Notes: a model not told the origin generated them from the sequence alone. 16,108 nt of DNA from an uncultured Oxalobacter sp. (GCA_934270705.1 CAKQQG010000033.1:1-16108); one strand, 5' to 3'. Shown: positions 6,289 to 15,056, counted from the first letter of the stretch. Numbers and translations are program-made.

Positions 6289-8595
6289 TCACCTGTCGGC
6301 AGGTTCGGTCTGGCTGGCTGCGGGCATTTCAGGAGATGGGGTATCCGGACGGGATTGCATGGGTTCCGGCATGGTTTCCGTCAGTGGAGAGTCGTCCGGT
6401 GTGATGGTTTCAGTCCCGGATGTGGCGGACTGGTTGGCGTTTTGCGTGACGGAGAAAATATCCGATGGTGTCGGACCTTGCAGTTCCTTGTGGACATGCG
6501 CGTCGTAAATTCCGGCGAGATATTGTTGTGCGCCGAACGGTGTTTGTTTTGTGCGCTGTTTGCGGCGGCGATAGGTGCCGTTCGGCAAGAGTTCCCATGA
6601 ATTGGTATTGTCTTTCAGATAGTATTTGAGACCTTCGGTGATCACCCGTTTTTTCAGCGCAGGGTCAAGTACCGGATAGGCGACCTCTATGCGGCGGAAC
6701 AGATTGCGCGCCATCCAGTCCGCGCTGGAAAGGTACAGATCGTGTTTGAGATCGTTGCGGAAGTAATAGATCCGTTCGTGTTCGAGAAAACGGCCGATAA
6801 TCGAACGAACACGGATATTGTCAGACAGACCCGGCACGCCGGGACGCAGTGCGCAGGCGCCACGGACAATCAGATCGATTTTCACGCCGGACGATGATGC
6901 GAGATAAAGCGCACGGATGACGGATTCGTCGATGAGCGAATTCATTTTGGCGACGATCCTGGCAGGTCTGCCCTGGCGGGCGATCCGGATTTCGTTGAGA
7001 ATCGCGCGTATCAGATGGCGGTGCAGGGTGAACGGCGCCAGCCAAAGGTAGTCCAGTTTTTTTGGGCGTGTCAGGCTGGTCAGGTGCAAAAACACTTCAT
7101 TGACTTCACTGGTGATTTGCGGGTGTGCCGTCAGCAAGCCGAAGTCGGTATAAAGTTTCGTTGTCGTCGGGTGGTAATTGCCGGTACCCAGATGGCAATA
7201 ATAGCGGTACGCTCCCTGCTCGCGGCGGATGACCAGTGCGAGTTTGGCATGGGTTTTCAGCCCCATCACACCATAGACGACTTGCGCGCCGGCCTGTTCG
7301 AGCTGTTGTGCCCAGTCGATATTTTGCTCTTCGTCGAAGCGTGCTTTCAGCTCGACGATCACGATGACTTCTTTTCCTTTGCTGGCGGCGGAAATCAGCG
7401 CTTCCATCAGTTCGGATGTCATGCCAACCCGATAGATGGTTTGCTTGATGACCACGACATCCGGATCATCGGCTGCGTTACGAATGAAGTCGATGACGGT
7501 TTTGAAAGTCTGGAAAGGATGATGCAGCAATATATCCTTTTTTTTCAGAATATCGAAAAGACTTCCGTTATTTTCGGCATCGGGATTGACCGAGGCCTGA
7601 TAGGGCGGAAAATACAGGGAAGGCGTTTTGACGAAGTTGAAAATCTCCGACAGTCGCACCATATTGACCGGGCCGTTGACTCGGTAGAGATAATCTTCGT
7701 CCAGACCGAATTCATTGAGCAGGAACGCGGCGAGATCGTCAGGACAATTCTTGGCGACTTCCAGACGGACCGCAGCGCCGAAATGACGATTCTGCAAACT
7801 GATCTTGAGCGCTTGCCGGAGATTTTTGACTTCTTCTTCATCGACCCACAGATCGCTGTCGCGTGTCACTCTGAATTGTGAGTAGGCGATTACTTTTCGC
7901 TCGGGGAACAAGTCGGAAATGTGTGCGTGTATGACCGAAGAAAGCAGGCAGAAAGTGATGCCGTCGTCGGACAGTTCGTCCGGCAGTTTGATAACGCGCG
8001 GCAACGCACGTGGCGCCTTGACGATGGCGATCGCGCTGCCCCGCCCGAAGGCGTCTTTGCCCGCCAGCGAAATGATGAAATTGAGGCTCTTGTTGGCTAC
8101 CTGCGGGAATGGGTGTGCCGGATCGAGAACGATCGGGGTCAGCAACGGGCGGATCTGGTTTTCGAAGTAGGATTTGACCCATGCGCGTTGCGCTTCGTTG
8201 CGATCGTTATGGCTGAGCAGATGAATGCCGTTTTTTGCCAGTTGTGGCAGGATTTTGTGGTTCAGCAGGGAATACTGGTGTTCGACCAGCGCATGGCACC
8301 GGACGCTGATCTGGTGAAGCAGGTTTCCGGCGTGTGTGATGGCGGTCTTGTCAGCACTTTGGCGGGCATGGAGACTGGAAACCCGGATTTCGAAAAATTC
8401 GTCCAGATTGCTGCTGCCGATGCACAAGTAACGCAAACGTTCCAGAAGCGGCAGACTTTCATCTTCCGCTTGCGCGAGAACACGGCGATTGAATTCGAGC
8501 AGGGAAAGATCACGATTGAGATACAGATTCGGTTCCAGTGAACCGACGGGCAGATTCTGGACTGGTTTGGTCACCATGGATGCACTTTCGGACAC
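6289..8595 (-). CDS. ppk: Polyphosphate kinase 1
   Basis: This enzyme reversibly transfers the gamma phosphate of ATP to polyphosphate. From the GTG at 8595 it is 768 residues; ATG 8577 (762 residues) is in the same frame. I prefer GTG because CAGGA lies 6 nt upstream, whereas ATG 8577 has no Shine-Dalgarno. N-terminal YLNRDLSLLEFNRRVL and SSNLDEFFEIRV are PPK1 signatures. In the catalytic half, KTHAKLALV holds the histidine equivalent to E. coli H435 (H449 here) and CHLGTGNY the second histidine (H468 here); their 19-residue spacing equals that of E. coli. The PPK1 core ends near residue 677. A further 91 residues follow, the last 50 or so rich in Pro, Ser, Thr and acidic residues and probably disordered. 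A Pho box-like promoter precedes the gene, which is convergent with ppx beyond the SulP gene. Confidence 0.96.
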   Translation of the reverse strand: MSESASMVTKPVQNLPVGSLEPNLYLNRDLSLLEFNRRVLAQAEDESLPLLERLRYLCIGSSNLDEFFEIRVSSLHARQSADKTAITHAGNLLHQISVRCHALVEHQYSLLNHKILPQLAKNGIHLLSHNDRNEAQRAWVKSYFENQIRPLLTPIVLDPAHPFPQVANKSLNFIISLAGKDAFGRGSAIAIVKAPRALPRVIKLPDELSDDGITFCLLSSVIHAHISDLFPERKVIAYSQFRVTRDSDLWVDEEEVKNLRQALKISLQNRHFGAAVRLEVAKNCPDDLAAFLLNEFGLDEDYLYRVNGPVNMVRLSEIFNFVKTPSLYFPPYQASVNPDAENNGSLFDILKKKDILLHHPFQTFKTVIDFIRNAADDPDVVVIKQTIYRVGMTSELMEALISAASKGKEVIVIVELKARFDEEQNIDWAQQLEQAGAQVVYGVMGLKTHAKLALVIRREQGAYRYYCHLGTGNYHPTTTKLYTDFGLLTAHPQITSEVNEVFLHLTSLTRPKKLDYLWLAPFTLHRHLIRAILNEIRIARQGRPARIVAKMNSLIDESVIRALYLASSSGVKIDLIVRGACALRPGVPGLSDNIRVRSIIGRFLEHERIYYFRNDLKHDLYLSSADWMARNLFRRIEVAYPVLDPALKKRVITEGLKYYLKDNTNSWELLPNGTYRRRKQRTKQTPFGAQQYLAGIYDAHVHKELQGPTPSDIFSVTQNANQSATSGTETITPDDSPLTETMPEPMQSRPDTPSPEMPAASQTEPADR

Positions 8596-8628
8596 GATAT
8601 ATCCTGACGGTTGGATTGTTATGGTCCT

Positions 8629-8662
8629 ATCATAGCAAAAAGAGGTGACGAAATGATGACAG
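8629..8662 (-). promoter_or_regulatory. PhoB-type promoter of ppk: Pho box plus -10
   Basis: On the minus strand CTGTCATCATTTCGTCAC (8662 to 8645) is an 18-bp Pho box: two heptamer half-sites, CTGTCAT and TCGTCAC, with 4 nt between. It matches the E. coli phoA box, as I remember it, at 14 of 18 positions. TATGAT (8634-8629) follows 10 nt later, the same spacing as in phoA, where the box stands in for the -35. No good sigma70 -35 is present, which fits an activator-dependent promoter. The GTG start lies about 33 nt beyond the -10 element. The inference is that ppk is induced by phosphate limitation through PhoB-PhoR. Confidence 0.72.
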
Positions 8663-8700
8663 CGGGCAATAACCATGCACTTTTGTCAGGTTATTGCCCG
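8663..8700. repeat. 12-bp perfect inverted repeat abutting the ppk Pho box
   Basis: CGGGCAATAACC (8663-8674) and GGTTATTGCCCG (8689-8700) are exact complements separated by 14 nt. The repeat touches the Pho box with no gap and lies about 70 nt after the hsp20 stop. As RNA it would form a strong stem on either strand, but no U-run follows directly. It may be an atypical hsp20 terminator or a regulator-binding palindrome next to PhoB. Twelve exact pairs are unlikely by chance in so small an intergenic region. Confidence 0.6.
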
Positions 8701-8769
8701 GATATGACGATATTCGCGCAGAATGTGAACGGATTTTGCCGAGTGACATGAATCCGTCATAGGGCAGAA

Positions 8770-9219
8770 TCACTCGATGGTCAGCTGGGTACGTGCCGAT
8801 CCTGCTTTTTTGGGCAGGCGCAATTCGAGAACACCATCCCGGTAGGTTGCGCTTGCGCGGGTTTCATCGACATCTTGAGCCAGTGCGAAACTCCGGCTCT
8901 GGACACCATGGTAACGTTCGCTGCGTACCGGTTTGCCATCGGCCTGTTCTTCGGCTTCTTTTTTGACTTCGAATTCGATCGTGACGAAATTGCCTTCCAC
9001 CGTGACCTTGATGTCTTCTTTCGAGACGCCGGGAGCATCTGCCTTGACGATGTAGGCGTTATCCGTTTCGGACACGTCGATTTTGATGCGAGGTTCGGCT
9101 TCCCAGCTGCTCCAGGGCGAAGCCAGCCGGTAATTGTTGAAAAATTCGTCCAGATTGCGTAATGGTTCGAAACGGCTGATTTCATTGAACGGGTTGAAAT
9201 TGGAAAGCATGTTGGACAT
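8770..9219 (-). CDS. hsp20: Small heat-shock protein, Hsp20/alpha-crystallin family
   Basis: A 149-residue ATP-independent holdase chaperone of the cytoplasm that binds unfolding proteins and passes them to DnaK/ClpB. The N-terminal arm (about 1-40) is rich in Phe and Asn (MSNMLSNFNPFNEISRFEPL). The alpha-crystallin domain runs from about 42 to 138 and includes PRIKIDVSETDNAYIVKADAPGVSKEDI and the family motif A-x-x-x-D-G-V-L-E-L (ATYRDGVLEL). The C-terminal tail is short, ending TQLTIE, with an L-T-I variant of the I/V-x-I oligomerisation motif. AGGGAG lies 6 nt before the ATG. A sigma32-like promoter may lie upstream. It is a single-gene unit, divergent from the transposase-like gene and separated from ppk by an inverted repeat. 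Confidence 0.95.
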   Translation of the reverse strand: MSNMLSNFNPFNEISRFEPLRNLDEFFNNYRLASPWSSWEAEPRIKIDVSETDNAYIVKADAPGVSKEDIKVTVEGNFVTIEFEVKKEAEEQADGKPVRSERYHGVQSRSFALAQDVDETRASATYRDGVLELRLPKKAGSARTQLTIE

Positions 9220-9267
9220 GGTTGTCTCCCTGTGGGAAAAGACAGACGGTAACGTTGTCTTTCGGGT

Positions 9268-9297
9268 TGATGGAAAATCGCGTATTGCGTTTTTAAG
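9268..9297 (-). promoter_or_regulatory. Candidate sigma32 (heat-shock) promoter of hsp20
   Basis: On the minus strand CTTAAAA (9297-9291) lies 16 nt before TCCATCA (9274-9268). The sigma32 consensus is CTTGAAA and CCCATNT about 11-16 nt apart. The -35 matches at 6 of 7; the -10 is partial. The site lies about 50 nt before the hsp20 ATG. The call leans on the gene's known heat-shock regulation in other bacteria as well as on the sequence. Confidence 0.4.
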
Positions 9298-9409
9298 TTA
9301 GCGCCTTTTCGAGAAGCGTCCTTGAGGGCGATCAATGGGAAGACGTTACGGTTTCCGACAATAATTTTTTCTTAAAGGGGACAATGCGAAATGAATATTT
9401 TCTGTCGCA

Positions 9410-9418
9410 TGATATAAT
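9410..9418 (+). promoter_or_regulatory. Extended -10 promoter of the transposase-like gene
   Basis: TGATATAAT is a perfect extended -10 element (TG-N-TATAAT), with no good -35 and none required. It lies between the two G-rich motifs of the left end, so transcription would begin at about 9425, inside the TGGGGACATAGT copy. The leader would be about 35 nt, with GGTGGA serving as ribosome-binding site before ATG 9460. Confidence 0.6.
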
Positions 9419-9459
9419 TGGGGACATAGTAGCGAAACGAAATTTGTCGTGGTGGAACG

Positions 9460-10143
9460 ATGGCGAGAAGTGCGAGACTGGTGATGCCCGGGATGCCGCA
9501 TCACATTTATTTGCAGGGTAATAACCGGCAAGACGTTTTTGATGACGAAGAAGATTACCGCTGTTATCTGGACTGGCTCAGGGAAGGGGCGCGCCAGTAT
9601 GGTGTCGATATTCATGCCTATTCCTTGTTGAAAAACCGGGTTTACCTGATGGGAACGCCGTCGGATGGAACAGGGCTTGCACGCATGGTGCAATGGATCG
9701 GGCGTCACTATGTGCCGTATTTCAACAGGAAATACCATCGCAGCGGAACCTTGTGGGAAGGTCGTTTCAAAACGTCTGTTGTGGAACCGGCATGTTTGCT
9801 GTCATGTTGCCGCTATATGGAAATGACGCCGGTCATGTATGGACTGGCCGATTCACCGGAGGCATATGAATGGTCCAGTTACCGGCATCACGTCGGTATT
9901 TCGCCCAGCCCGCTAATCCGCGATCATGTGGTTTACTGGGATTTGGGCAATACGCCATTCGGGAGGGAGATGGCTTATCGTGAATTGTTTAACAGGGCAA
10001 GTGATGACGAAAAGCTGGAAAATACCCTGACGATGGGGTGGCCGCTGGGGTCCGCCGCTTTCATACGGCAACTTGAAATATCGACGGAGCGCCGGTTTCG
10101 TATGGGAAAACGTGGGCGTCCTGAAAAGTCAGCACCGGAATGA
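9460..10143 (+). CDS. REP-associated transposase-like protein (Y1_Tnp), HUH motif degenerate
   Basis: A 227-residue protein clearly of the RAYT/Y1 transposase family. PHHIYLQGNNRQDVF (13-27), the DYRCYLDWLREGA region (32-44), YFNRKYHRSGTLWEGRFK (87-104) and EWSSYRHHVG (137-146) are all family signatures. Members cut and join single-stranded DNA at REP sequences using an HUH histidine pair and one tyrosine. Here the segment usually reading MPNHVHLL is LKNRVYLM (57-64), so both histidines are replaced (R60, Y62). The likely catalytic Tyr (Y119, in CRYMEMTPV) remains, but the usual NPVRAGL after it is TPVMYGL. The frame is otherwise full length. It is therefore probably unable to cleave by the normal chemistry, and may be a recent inactive copy or a repurposed DNA-binding protein. 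A GGTGGA ribosome-binding site and an extended -10 lie upstream. Confidence 0.87.
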   Translation: MARSARLVMPGMPHHIYLQGNNRQDVFDDEEDYRCYLDWLREGARQYGVDIHAYSLLKNRVYLMGTPSDGTGLARMVQWIGRHYVPYFNRKYHRSGTLWEGRFKTSVVEPACLLSCCRYMEMTPVMYGLADSPEAYEWSSYRHHVGISPSPLIRDHVVYWDLGNTPFGREMAYRELFNRASDDEKLENTLTMGWPLGSAAFIRQLEISTERRFRMGKRGRPEKSAPE

Positions 10144-10321
10144 TCTTTTTTGAACGGAAATTGTGCAATATATTGTTTTTTTACCGTGTTATCACTATGT
10201 CCCCATAAAAATGCATAATTTTTCATTGAAAGATAATAACTACTCTGACCCTTTTATTTTTGTTGTGCCAGAAATGAAAAGGATTTATCCTGTTGTGGAC
10301 AGTTAATTTTCGGGGGTCTAT
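10144..10321 (+). promoter_or_regulatory. Leader/promoter region of gltBD
   Basis: This 178-nt, AT-rich stretch holds the right end of the transposase-like unit (10194-10256) and then about 65 nt before gltB. The only promoter-like pair I find is TTGTGC 17 nt before TATCCT (about 10265-10293), with a weak match to sigma70. A GGGGG tract lies 6 nt before the gltB ATG and probably serves as ribosome-binding site. No terminator is visible after the transposase-like gene, so read-through into gltB is possible. Confidence 0.35.
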
Positions 10322-13300
10322 ATGTGTGCGCAAGGTTTGTATCGTCCATCGTTTGAACATGATGCTTGTGGTGTCGGATTCGTGGCCCATATCAAGGGGG
10401 TCAAAAGCCATTCCATCATCGAACAGGGGTTGCAGATATTGAAAAATCTCGACCACAGGGGGGCTGTGGGTGCCGACAAGATGATGGGCGACGGCGCCGG
10501 TATCCTGATACAGATCCCGGATCATTTTTACCGCGAGGAAATGGCGAAGCAAAACGTCGTGCTGCCGCCACCCGGTGAATATGGGGTCGGCATGATTTTC
10601 CTGCCGAAGGAACATGCTTCGCGGCTGGCGTGTGAAAAGGAAATCGAACGGGCCGTGCGTGCCGAAAGACAGGTCGTGCTGGGATGGCGGGATGTACCGG
10701 TCAATCGGGAAATGCCGATGTCGCCCAAGGCGCGTGAAAAGGAACCGGTCATCCGCCAGATTTTCATTGGTCGCGGTCCGGATATCATGGTGACCGATGC
10801 ACTGGAAAGAAAGCTGTTCGTCATCCGCAAGGCCGCGGGACACGCCATTCAGGCACTGGATCTGAAGCACTGCAAGGAATTTTTCGTGCCGTCCATGTCG
10901 GCCAGAACGATCGTGTACAAAGGACTGCTTCTGGCCGATCAGGTACAGGACTATTATCTGGATTTGCAGGACGAACGTTGTGTCTCCGCACTGGCGATGG
11001 TGCATCAGCGTTTTTCGACGAACACGTTTCCGGAGTGGCCGCTCGCTCACCCGTATCGCCTGGTCGCGCATAACGGCGAAATCAACACCGTCAAGGGTAA
11101 TTTCAACTGGTTCCGTGCACGTGAGGAAATGATGCGTTCCGCTGTGCTGGGCGATGATTTGCAAAAGCTGTATCCGCTGATGTATGAAGGCCAGTCCGAT
11201 ACGGCATGTTTCGACAATGCGCTGGAATTGCTGGTCATGTCGGGGTATCCGCTGGCACACGCCATGATGATGATGATTCCTGAAGCATGGGAGAACCATC
11301 AGCTCATGGACGACAATCGTCGTGCTTTCTATGAATACCACGCCGCCATGATGGAACCCTGGGATGGTCCGGCTGCGATCGCCTTTACCGATGGACGCCA
11401 GATCGGCGGGGTGCTGGACAGAAACGGTCTGCGGCCGGCACGTTATGTCGTGACGGATGACGATCTGGTCGTCATGGCTTCCGAAACGGGGGTTTTGCCG
11501 ATTCCGGAAACGCATATTATCCGGAAATGGCGTTTGCAACCCGGCAAGATGTTCCTGATCGATCTGGATGCGGGCCGTATCATCGATGACAAGGAAATCA
11601 AGGATATTTACGCCAATGCCCGTCCTTATCGGGCATGGACGAATTCGGTTTGTATCAAGTTGCACGAACTGAAAGAACATGCTCATGAAGTCGTGCATTC
11701 CGATGTGCCGCTGACCTTGCGGCAGGAAGCGTTCGGCTATACGCAGGAAGATTTGAAAATCATTTTGCCGCCCATGGCGCAAAACGGCGAGGAAGCCATC
11801 GGTTCGATGGGTAACGATGCGCCGCTGGCGGTTTTGTCGCACCGCCCGAAACCGCTTTACAACTATTTCCGCCAGTCTTTCGCACAGGTTACCAATCCGC
11901 CGGTCGATCCGATTCGGGAAGAAATCATCATGTCGCTTCTGTCTTACATCGGGCCGAAACCCAATGTGCTGGACACGAACAACGTCAATCCGCAAATGCG
12001 TCTGGAAGCGTCGCAACCGATTCTCGGATTTGCGGAGATGGCCAGCATTCGCAATATCGATGCCTACACAAGCGGCAAATTCCGCTCGTACGAACTCGAT
12101 ATCTGTTATCCGGTCGCATGGGGCAAGGAAGGAATCGAGGCGCATCTGGCATCGCTGTGCGCCGAAGCTGTGGATGCCGTCAAGTCCGGACATAATATCC
12201 TGATCGTTTCAGACAGGAAGATCGGTCCGGACCGGCTTGCGATCCCTGCGCTGCTGGCGACTTCCGCCATCCACCAGGATCTGGTCGCCAAGGGTTTGCG
12301 CGCTTCTACCGGTCTGGTAGTCGAAACCGGTTCGGCCAAGGAAACGCATCATTTCGCATTGCTGGCAGGATATGGCGCAGAAGCGGTGCATCCGTATCTG
12401 GTACTGGAAACGCTGTCCGAACTGGCGCCGAGATTGTCGGCAGAACTGACGCCCGAAAAGGCGCAGGCCAATTTCATCAAGGCGATCAACAAGGGGCTGA
12501 TGAAAATCATGTCGAAAATGGGGATTTCGACATATCGCTCCTATTGTGGTGCGCAGATTTTCGAGGCGATCGGTCTTTCCGATGCGCTGGTGGAAAAATA
12601 TTTCAGGGGAACGGTATCCAGTGTCGGCGGTATCGGTGTCTTTGAAGTGGCCGAAGAATCGCTGCGTCTGCACCGGATGGCATTCAGCGCGCATCAGCAA
12701 CCTGTCCGCTTTCTGGATGTCGGCGGTGAATACGCTTTCCGCAAACAGGGCGAGGAACATATGTTCACGCCGGATGCGATCGCCAAGTTGCAGCATTCCA
12801 CGCGTGCCAACAGTTATGCGACTTACAAGGAATATGCACAGATCATCAACGACCAGTCGCGTCGCCAGATGACCTTGCGTGGCTTGTTCGAATTCCGGTT
12901 CGATCCATCGCGCGCCATTGCAATCGATGAGGTCGAACCTGCCAAGGAAATCGTCAAGCGGTTTGCAACGGGTGCGATGTCGCTGGGCTCGATCAGTGCC
13001 GAAGCGCATGCGTCTCTGGCGATCGCCATGAACCGGATCGGCGGCAAGTCCAATACCGGCGAAGGTGGCGAGGATCCGCGCCGCTATGAAAACGAACTGG
13101 CCGGCATTCCGATCAAAAAGGGCGAGACACTGTCGTCCATTCTGGGGAAGGACCGGATCGTATCCGATATCGAATTGCAGGAAGGGGATTCGCTGCGTTC
13201 ACGTATCAAGCAGGTGGCATCGGGACGCTTTGGCGTGACTGCGGAATATCTGAATTCGGCCGATGAAATCCAGATCAAGATGGCGCAGGGCGCCAAGCCG

Positions 13301-15016
13301 GGCGAAGGCGGACAGCTGCCGGGCGGCAAGGTCTCCGAATATATCGCCAGCATGCGTTTCTCGGTACCGGGTGTCGGTCTGATTTCGCCGCCGCCGCATC
13401 ACGATATTTATTCAATCGAGGATCTGGCACAGCTGATTCACGATCTGAAAAACGTCAATCCGAGAGCGACGATTTCAGTCAAGCTGGTTTCCGAAGTCGG
13501 TGTCGGCACCATCGCAGCCGGTGTCGCCAAGGCCAAGGCGGATCATATCGTGATCGCGGGACATGACGGGGGTACCGGTGCATCGCCGTTGTCGTCTATC
13601 AAGCATACCGGCTCGCCATGGGAAATCGGTCTGGCCGAAGCACAGCAAACGCTGGTACTGAACAATTTGCGCGGACGGGTACGCATTCAGGCCGACGGAC
13701 AGATGAAGACCGGACGCGATGTCGTGATCGCCGCGATTCTGGGGGCCGATGAAGTCGGGTTCGCTACGGCGCCGCTGGTTACGCAAGGTTGCATCATGAT
13801 GCGCAAATGCCATCTGAATACCTGTCCGGTCGGCGTGGCGACGCAAGACCCTGAATTGAGAAAGAAATTCAGCGGCAAGCCGGAATATATCGTCAATTAC
13901 CTGTTTTTCGTGGCCGAGGAAATGCGGCAGATCATGGCACAGCTCGGTATCCGCAAGTATGAAGATCTGATCGGTCGTGTCGATCTGCTGGAAAAATCGA
14001 AGGCGATCGTCAACTGGAAGGAAGCCGGTCTGGACTTCAGTCGTCTGTTTTACGATCCGGTCGTGGATCAGGACGTCCACAAGCGGCATCAGGAAGAACA
14101 GGATCACGGTCTGGAAAAAGCTATCGATCACCGACTGATTCTCCAGTCCGCGATCGCGCTGGAAAAGAAAGAAAAAATCTCGTTTATCTATCCGATCAGG
14201 AACGCGAACCGCAGTGTTGGCGCAATGCTTTCCGGTGAAGTCGCACGTCGCTTCGGACACGAAGGATTGCCTGACGATACGATTCATATCCAGTTGCAGG
14301 GAACTGCGGGGCAGTCGGTCGGTTCTTTCCTGGCGCACGGGATCACGCTGGATCTGGTGGGAGAAGCGAACGACTATGTCGGCAAGAGCCTGTCCGGCGG
14401 GCGCATTATCGTCAGGCCGCATGCCCAGTTCCGTGGACAGCCGGAACGCAACATGATCGCAGGCAATACGGTGCTGTACGGTGCGATTTCGGGCGAGGCT
14501 TATTTCTACGGTATCGCGGGCGAACGGTTTGCCGTGCGCAATTCCGGGGCAGTGGCGGTCGCCGAAGGTTGCGGCGATCATGGTTGCGAATACATGACGG
14601 GCGGCACGGTCGTGATTCTGGGCGAAACCGGTCGCAATTTCGCGGCAGGGATGTCCGGCGGTGTGGCGTATGTCTATGATCCGGACAAGTCGTTCGAACG
14701 CCGTTGCAATTTGTCCATGGTCAAGCTGGAACCTGTGTTGTCGTATTTCGAACAGGAAGCGTCTGTGGAAAAGGCGGTATGGCACCGTCTGTCTCGCCAC
14801 GGTCAGCCGCAAACGGATGAGGCGATTCTGAAACACCTGATCGAAAACCATTTCACCTATACCGGCAGTATGACGGCACGCAAGCTGCTGGAAGACTGGT
14901 CGAATTGCCGGTCGTGTTTCGTCAAGGTGTTCCCGATGGAATATCGCCGCGCCTTGCAAGACTTGTACGCCGAGGAAAAGAACGCAGAAGACAATGTGAA
15001 CGTGGTCGCCGCCTGA
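10322..15016 (+). CDS. gltB: Glutamate synthase (NADPH) large subunit
   Basis: A 1564-residue cytoplasmic enzyme that, with GltD, makes two glutamates from glutamine and 2-oxoglutarate; with glutamine synthetase it forms the GS-GOGAT ammonium assimilation route. C16 in [14 protein letters not shown] is the N-terminal nucleophile of the class II amidotransferase domain, exposed by removal of a 15-residue propeptide. The amidotransferase domain fills roughly 16-420 ([16 protein letters not shown] near its start). A central domain and the FMN-binding synthase domain follow ([35 protein letters not shown]). C1157, C1163 and C1168 (C-x5-C-x4-C) bind the 3Fe-4S cluster. The C-terminal 250 or so residues form the glycine-rich GXGXG beta-helix. 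Length and motifs are normal. gltD follows after 40 nt. Confidence 0.98.
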   Translation: MCAQGLYRPSFEHDACGVGFVAHIKGVKSHSIIEQGLQILKNLDHRGAVGADKMMGDGAGILIQIPDHFYREEMAKQNVVLPPPGEYGVGMIFLPKEHASRLACEKEIERAVRAERQVVLGWRDVPVNREMPMSPKAREKEPVIRQIFIGRGPDIMVTDALERKLFVIRKAAGHAIQALDLKHCKEFFVPSMSARTIVYKGLLLADQVQDYYLDLQDERCVSALAMVHQRFSTNTFPEWPLAHPYRLVAHNGEINTVKGNFNWFRAREEMMRSAVLGDDLQKLYPLMYEGQSDTACFDNALELLVMSGYPLAHAMMMMIPEAWENHQLMDDNRRAFYEYHAAMMEPWDGPAAIAFTDGRQIGGVLDRNGLRPARYVVTDDDLVVMASETGVLPIPETHIIRKWRLQPGKMFLIDLDAGRIIDDKEIKDIYANARPYRAWTNSVCIKLHELKEHAHEVVHSDVPLTLRQEAFGYTQEDLKIILPPMAQNGEEAIGSMGNDAPLAVLSHRPKPLYNYFRQSFAQVTNPPVDPIREEIIMSLLSYIGPKPNVLDTNNVNPQMRLEASQPILGFAEMASIRNIDAYTSGKFRSYELDICYPVAWGKEGIEAHLASLCAEAVDAVKSGHNILIVSDRKIGPDRLAIPALLATSAIHQDLVAKGLRASTGLVVETGSAKETHHFALLAGYGAEAVHPYLVLETLSELAPRLSAELTPEKAQANFIKAINKGLMKIMSKMGISTYRSYCGAQIFEAIGLSDALVEKYFRGTVSSVGGIGVFEVAEESLRLHRMAFSAHQQPVRFLDVGGEYAFRKQGEEHMFTPDAIAKLQHSTRANSYATYKEYAQIINDQSRRQMTLRGLFEFRFDPSRAIAIDEVEPAKEIVKRFATGAMSLGSISAEAHASLAIAMNRIGGKSNTGEGGEDPRRYENELAGIPIKKGETLSSILGKDRIVSDIELQEGDSLRSRIKQVASGRFGVTAEYLNSADEIQIKMAQGAKPGEGGQLPGGKVSEYIASMRFSVPGVGLISPPPHHDIYSIEDLAQLIHDLKNVNPRATISVKLVSEVGVGTIAAGVAKAKADHIVIAGHDGGTGASPLSSIKHTGSPWEIGLAEAQQTLVLNNLRGRVRIQADGQMKTGRDVVIAAILGADEVGFATAPLVTQGCIMMRKCHLNTCPVGVATQDPELRKKFSGKPEYIVNYLFFVAEEMRQIMAQLGIRKYEDLIGRVDLLEKSKAIVNWKEAGLDFSRLFYDPVVDQDVHKRHQEEQDHGLEKAIDHRLILQSAIALEKKEKISFIYPIRNANRSVGAMLSGEVARRFGHEGLPDDTIHIQLQGTAGQSVGSFLAHGITLDLVGEANDYVGKSLSGGRIIVRPHAQFRGQPERNMIAGNTVLYGAISGEAYFYGIAGERFAVRNSGAVAVAEGCGDHGCEYMTGGTVVILGETGRNFAAGMSGGVAYVYDPDKSFERRCNLSMVKLEPVLSYFEQEASVEKAVWHRLSRHGQPQTDEAILKHLIENHFTYTGSMTARKLLEDWSNCRSCFVKVFPMEYRRALQDLYAEEKNAEDNVNVVAA

Positions 15017-15056
15017 TGCGTGCGTCATGTCAACAGTAACCGGATAGAGGTGGAAA

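Larger units (their letters stand above)
9373..10256 (+). mobile_element. REP/RAYT-type element with imperfect inverted ends
   Basis: A unit of about 880 bp containing one transposase-like gene. Inner inverted copies of TGGGGACATAGT lie at 9419-9430 and, inverted, at 10194-10205 (12 of 12 identical). Outer, less alike copies lie at 9373-9386 (TAAAGGGGACAATG) and, inverted, at 10243-10256 (TAAAAGGGTCAGAG), identical at 10 of 14. Inner and outer motifs are 43 nt apart on the left and 47 nt on the right, so both ends have the same two-motif layout. Three of the four motifs run into an AGTAG or AGTG string; GTAG is the tetranucleotide recognised by the E. coli REP transposase. I see no target-site duplication, in keeping with the family. 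The outer limits are inferred. Confidence 0.6.

Noticed and set aside
7015..7881. 288-codon open frame antisense to ppk
   Set aside because: Overlaps the catalytic core of a well-conserved gene in a complementary frame; composition typical of a shadow.
10265..10293. sigma54-like promoter for gltB
   Set aside because: A TGGCAC-like string exists only on the opposite strand and lacks the matching GC element at the required spacing.
10274..10300. AGGAT-TT-ATCCT palindrome before gltB as an operator
   Set aside because: Only five-base arms; too short to separate from chance.
10223..12193. 656-codon open frame antisense to gltB
   Set aside because: Its composition (very rich in His, Arg, Gln, Phe, Ile) is that of a codon-usage shadow, and gltB on the other strand is beyond doubt. 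No ribosome-binding site or family resemblance.
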